Below the pieces are notes generated by a model. The model ran no database searches, was not told the origin of the DNA, and was given only the letters and a program-made list of their open reading frames with translations. Made by a program: the position numbers and the translations under genes. Positions 59,114 through 64,000 of a stretch of DNA of 64,000 nucleotides are shown here, one piece after another (position 1 is the stretch's first letter; each line of letters starts with the position of its first letter). The stretch is taken from assembly GCF_019925205.1 (NCBI RefSeq), contig NC_083567.1, positions 16,244,001 through 16,308,000 of the forward strand, read 5' to 3'. Source of the DNA: Metopolophium dirhodum (taxonomy: Eukaryota; Arthropoda; Insecta; Hemiptera; Aphididae).

Positions 59114-59322
59114 TTAATATTATAATCCAAATACACTCGTCGTATCTACTCTATGTATGTTATCGGTAACTGTCAAGGTATATCTACCATTATAAAATAT
59201 GACTGATAGAAACGTTCAGTTATATATTTTATACAATATGATTTTTTTGATATAATATTCGATTAAATGTCGTTGTCGTAGAATTTAAAGCGGGCCGCCG
59301 GTTGCCGACCACTGGTATAGTG

Positions 59323-59991
59323 TGTACTGAAAGAATTCAGATTTGTTTGTTTAATAGTATTAAAACAATTTTGTTAATTTAACACAAGAAATCGATAATA
59401 TTTTTAATATTTTTTAAAAAAATTAACTTAAATTATAAACTTGCTGTATATTTTATTATGATTACTTCTAACAGTAATTCAAGAAAGATAATGTGTTTAT
59501 TGGTAAAAATGTATGTTTTCTTGCCAATTATAAAAATATTGAGTGCTGAGTGGGTATAATATTACATATAAATAATAATGTTTATTTTAGTAACAGTAAA
59601 AAACTGTATGAGGGATACATTTTCAATTCAGAATTAAATTAAAAGTGTAAAATTAAATGTTATACCCAAAATACGTATTATAAGATGTAACAACTAATAA
59701 TTAATAGGTTAAGTTGTGTTCGGTTGTATACGACTTAAGCAATTATTATATTAATTTATAACTTTTTATTTTTCAGTTAGTATTGCTAACCTGTGGTTAT
59801 AATTTATAAGCGGTAGTTATGTTTTTAGATATTTTAAATTAAGATTTTTGTATTTGTATTTTAGAAACACTGGTATTTAATTTTTAAATAACCTAGGAAT
59901 ATTTAAAACATAATATTATTATATTATTCATATTATTATAATACAATATTTAAATATAATATATTATTAACCTACTGCCCTACTATTTCTA
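59323..59991. other. AT-rich interval, nothing identified
   Basis: No open frame, TE ends or RNA gene recognised. Confidence 0.5.
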
Positions 59992-60405
59992 GACGTGTAC
60001 ATGGCAATAGTGAAATTCTATTAAACCTATTAGGTACGTAAACAACATTTATTAATATGACAAATATTTAAAATTTCAAAAAAGGGGGACCCTCGTGTTA
60101 ATACCCCTTACTTTGTTTTTTGGATAGCGCTGGGAGTTTTTGTGCACAAACGTCGGGACCTGGTGCACATTTCTGCACAAACGATGCACAAACGTTTGGC
60201 ACCTTAAAAATTTCAATTTTCCAAAAAAAGGGTGTCTCGTTTCAATGCCCCCCCCCCCCACTTTGTTTTTTGGATAGCGCTGGGAGTTTTTGTGCACAAA
60301 CGATTGGACTTGGTGCACATTTCTGCACAAACGATGCACAAACGTTTGGCGTGGTCAGAAGTTCAAATTTTGAAAGTGGGGGGGCCATTGAAATGGACCT
60401 AAACA
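59992..60405 (-). repeat. 415-bp dispersed repeat, inverted partner of 22502-22916
   Basis: Reverse complement of the copy near 22.5 kb over its full length, including the internal 150-bp duplication, the poly-C/G run (here ATGCCCCCCCCCCCCAC) and flanks CATGGCAATAG and GAAATGGACCT. A small number of substitutions, for example CGATTGGACTTGG for CGTCGGGACCTGG in one unit. The overlapping open frames on both strands reflect the repeat. Confidence 0.8.
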
Positions 60406-63101
60406 GTTCGAAATGGTACTGTCAATAAGACAAAATGTCTATATACAATCTATTCAAAAAAACAGGGTGCACATAAAACGTTAAGTTGTTGCACATGCGC
60501 ATAATACAAGAGTTAACAATTTGTAAGTCTTGGGAATATTAACGATCCAATATAGTTTAGTCTGATATGCCGCAAACAGTATTGAAAAATACATAACATT
60601 GACTATAGAGTACTGAGTATACTGAATAGTATAAGTAACCTAGTTATAGAGTGTATCTTGTTTTAGTCAACACGTTGTGTTACGGTATATATAATGCCAA
60701 TATAAGTTGTTATAATAGGTACATACTACATAGTACATAGGTACCTATGTACAATGTACATATTATATTATATAGTATCCTATATATGAGTGTAATGGAA
60801 ACTCCATCACTATGCTCCACTGCTGGTTCATAAATTAGGTAAGTATATTTATGTTAATTTATAGGTACAGGTACATTATTCCGCATTATGGTGAATCATA
60901 CATTGCATATATTATATTATATTACATAATCATATATTACCCGGCAGTGAGCGTAAGTACATAAATATATATATTTTTTCGTTTTCATTTTGATGGTATC
61001 CATACTTACAATGCGTATAGGTACAGTTTCTCTGTTTATTTTATATAAACAATACGTAGGTACAGCTGCTATTTCTTCAGTGTAAACACTACACGAGCAC
61101 GGGAAACTTATATTTCGTTAATAAATAATAATATAATACTAATCAAACGGATTAGAAAATCTGAAACGGTACTCAATACTATTGTGTTTTAATATTATAC
61201 ACATCATGGCGTTGTGCTTCTGATGATTTTTGCGAAACGCAGATATTATGCATTACGATATTATTATGCAACTTATCGTGTACGGTTTAGGTTAGGTTAG
61301 GTTAGACGTTAACTAAACGTATATCGAATGGCCGGAAATTTATAAAATAAAGATTCTACTATTTTGGGTGGCGTCCAAAATACTAGTAATATCTTTAAGC
61401 GTCCGCTGACTACTGAGCTCGGGGTTTTCGGTAAACTTTTCCTGCGTTTTTTTTTCTCGTGTCTATTTCGTGAGCCAATATTATCCCCCCCCCCCCCTTC
61501 AAAAAAAAACTATTTGTGCCACTGACCAACTGAAAATTGTATTAGAAAATCCATCTCATATATTATTTTTATTTTTATTGTATTTAAATTGTATATTATT
61601 TGTGTTGTATGAGAAATGCGTTCACGAGGAATAATGTACCTATACTTTACTATTATATTATGTAGGTACCAATAATGCACAATGCTGCAAGCCTGCAAAT
61701 GTATGAATTTTCAATACAAAAATATGACAATATATTCATCATATGAAAGTTTAATACAGGTAAAACACTGTTCGAATACGCAGCATACAAAAATAACCTT
61801 TATACGTATATTTGACCTTTATGCGTGCTTTTAATTTATTAGTAATATTATAATATATTATTGTATATGTTTACTTTAATACACATAGAGAATTAATGAG
61901 ATGGAGAGGGGTGAAGGGCAGTTGTCAGACGATTTGTGGGAAAGAGACGGATAAAATAAAAAGAGTAGTGATTATAAGTAATTAAGTAAACTTTGATCGT
62001 ACGACTTTTTTTTACCATCATTAATACTGATATTAAGTTGGACTTCAATATAAATTATTGACACAGAATACAAGTATATTATTGTAGTGACGTAGTTATA
62101 TATCCAAGTTTACTTCTGTACAAACAAAAGTTACAATTATACCGCAGACTAATGTTTTCTTTTAGAAAACTTTTACTATATTTGATTTATCGTAATTATA
62201 TCGAAATTAATTTCCGTATACTTGTAGTAACCTACATAGATTTTACGTAGGCACTTACGGGCTGCGGATACGTTCTGTGAATAGTTTATCGCAAATACTT
62301 TTTTATGGTGCTTAAGGTGAGAGGATTCGAGGGGAATTATAGTCCCCCATCCGCTAAAACCTATAGAAAGGCTTCCCCTTTGACATTTTGGGTACATCGG
62401 AACACTCAAATCTGAGATAAAATGGTGATATTCTAATTCATCCCGTTTTTCGCTAACTGATTTATTTGAAGACACGCACTTGTTATCATGACAAGTTCAG
62501 ACACTAAACTGACGGTATATTTTCAATAGTATTGTTAGTATTGTTAGTGCCCCAAACAACACAATACTATTGACTATCTATCAACTAATATAAAAATAAT
62601 TTCAATTGTTTCAATAAATTGAACTGGTCTGTAATATGACCCACAAACGATCAATATTATTGTCAATATCAAATATTAATCAATATTAATTATTGTTGAC
62701 TGAGTATGGGTCGCTTAAATCTTACCTTTTTCATAGTCAGAACTCAGATTGTGTCCGCAGTCTTGTTGACAAATTATATTGAAAGCTAAAGTGTGCCCTC
62801 CTTCAGTTCACAGCTGTAGGTATTTAAGATAATATACTAATCAGAAATCGTTTAGAACTTCGTTAGATACAGAACCTACGATCAACTGTGATAATTATGT
62901 AGGTACGTAATTCTTACAACAATGACTATGGAAACAGTGTGAAAATTGCTTTTTATTTTATCTTCGACAATATCTAAGCACGCGCCTCGTTTTTATTACT
63001 CATTTACGGCCATTAAGTGTATTCACACTCAGTGAAGTAATGTGACACGTTAAATTATGTTATTTGTGCAAGTACATGTGTTTTTTATATCAAGATACGT
63101 A
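60406..63101. other. AT-rich interval, no gene supported
   Basis: Contains a short TTAGG run (61286-61305), a C-run near 61485-61497 and GTAGGTA-type motifs. The minus-strand frame 62176-62475 (99 codons, contains YHHFISDLSVPMYPKCQRGS) is less AT-driven than most but shows no motif, start context or neighbour that supports a gene. Frame 61510-61698 (minus) is low complexity. Confidence 0.45.
61286..61305 (+). repeat. Short (TTAGG)n run
   Basis: TTAGGTTAGGTTAGGTTAG, almost four telomere-type units. Interstitial and too short for function by itself. Confidence 0.7.
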
Positions 63102-63244
63102 CAGTGGCGGATCCAGGGGGGAAAGGGGCATTTGCTTTTCCTTTGTTTTACACTGTGTTTAGCCAATTTTGTAGTCAATTTTGGAACTTTTTGTACTTTT
63201 GCCCCCATGCCCCCCCCCCCAAATTAAGCCCAGAATCCGCCAGG
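63102..63244. mobile_element. Short element with CAGTGGCGGATCCAGG ends
   Basis: Left end CAGTGGCGGATCCAGGGGGG, right end GCCCAGAATCCGCCAGGG, whose complement is CCCTGGCGGATTCTGGGC. This terminal pattern is widespread among animal DNA transposon remnants. About 143 bp with a C-run, so it is a minimal non-autonomous or deleted copy. The plus-strand frame that crosses it is not a gene. No clean target duplication. Confidence 0.55.
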
Positions 63245-64000
63245 GAATATAAGTATCATACTTATATTCGGGACGCGAAGGGCTACCTGAACCCGGGCTT
63301 CCATCGAGCATCTCCTCTTAAGGGTCGTTTTAAAACAAACTTGTTTTTACTCCCAATTAATGATAGGTACATAAAGTGATATACTAATACATCAACATTC
63401 CAATTCAATCTATATATATTATCTTATACCAATATAATCTTAAACGGTAAATATAAGACTCGATTTACTATAACTGCATTTGTTTTAAATCATAGTGCAA
63501 TGTGGTCGGGTTTAAAACACCTTATTTAGTTATATCCCCGCTGTGTTGTCCGTTCGTTAGTTTAGTTACCAGTACTTACATAGTTACGATTGTTGATAAT
63601 AAGATAGGATTTATGATTAAATAAATAAATAAATAATGTTAAAACGATTATATTATTATTAAAAGTAAATTCATACTATAGCCAGAATTAAAAAATAGAT
63701 GTTCACATATTGATAATATAGGTTCATACTAGCCAATGTTAATAAACCGGTACCAAAATATAAATACTTTATTTACAAATTAAGATATATAATCTATTTA
63801 GGTTTCTATACATAATCATATTCAAATTACCAAATTATTTTTAAATTGTAAGTAGGTAGACACTTATATGGAATTATTTACTAAATACGTTCAGAAACCG
63901 AGCATTTAGCAAGCTCGCAGAGTGAGTTTTCTTAACTTGTTTTCCCCATTAAACCGTATACATCAGGCAGTACCAATATATTCTACAATGAGTTTAATGT
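63245..64000. other. AT-rich end of window, nothing identified
   Basis: ATAAATAAATAAATAA run near 63619. No gene, RNA or TE end recognised. Confidence 0.5.

Larger units (their letters stand above)
58128..59314 (-). mobile_element. hAT element, 1187 bp, with perfect 8-bp target duplication
   Basis: Ends are CAGTGGTCGGCAACC (58128-58142) and GGTTGCCGACCACTG (59300-59314), a perfect 15-base inverted repeat. The octamer GTATAGTG flanks both sides (58120-58127 and 59315-59322). Length and content show an internally deleted derivative: only the 3' part of a transposase gene remains (58748-59113, minus), and a second MITE is inserted at 58256-58687. Confidence 0.93.

Noticed and set aside
62176..62475. 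99-codon minus-strand frame with reasonable composition
   Set aside because: No acceptor/donor pair, motif or neighbour supports it. I would revisit it only with RNA evidence.
63104..63379. Plus-strand frame starting at the CAGTGGCGGATCC repeat
   Set aside because: The first 47 codons are translated transposon ends and a C-run; the rest has no motif.

Overview
The window looks like aphid nuclear DNA (Hemiptera, probably Aphidinae such as a pea-aphid relative). This is inferred from the very AT-rich background, constant short runs related to GTAGGTACCTA, short TTAGG telomere-type runs, long introns with GT-AG exons, and several copies of a dispersed repeat with a GATTCTGAGCG core that I associate with aphid genomes. 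No bacterial gene organisation is present. Exonic sequence I can support is under 2% of the window. The rest is intron or intergenic sequence, transposon debris and one very large satellite.

Layout. 1-9.1 kb: the 5' part of a TPR gene that looks like TTC12, a dynein-arm assembly factor. Two coding exons are clear (2745-2893 and 8823-9066), separated by a 5.9-kb intron that carries two foldback MITEs. 9.1-22.5 kb: no clear gene. It holds several hAT- and mariner-type remnants, a mariner-like transposase fragment and two weak candidate exons (18.5 and 19.4 kb). 23.08-24.19 kb: a compact set of exons, ending in a stop and an AATAAA, from a protein I do not recognise. The reading phase does not join cleanly at two junctions. 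24.5-33 kb: dispersed aphid repeats and three diverged copies of a TATA-box/exon/splice-donor module. 33.0-37.2 kb: a degraded LINE tail, then a 3.8-kb element with about 380-bp terminal inverted repeats that contains a 5'-truncated R1/Jockey-like LINE with one in-frame stop.

37.85-56.79 kb: about 19 kb of head-to-tail satellite. The monomer is about 235 bp in two alternating types of about 240 and 231 bp, giving a 471-bp dimer. These are built into higher-order blocks of 7, 9, 11 or 13 monomers whose lengths differ by exact multiples of 471 bp. This is the most striking structure in the window. A short TTAGG run lies just before it.

56.8-64 kb: AT-rich sequence with a 1187-bp hAT element (perfect 8-bp target duplication), itself split by a 432-bp hAT MITE with its own perfect 8-bp duplication. 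A 410-bp repeat at 60.0-60.4 kb is the inverted partner of one at 22.5-22.9 kb, and a small terminal-repeat fragment lies at 63.1 kb. No tRNA, rRNA or CRISPR was seen. Nothing here is convincingly a new biochemical system; the novelty is structural (satellite organisation, nested mobile elements, a repeated exon/promoter module, an unrecognised gene).
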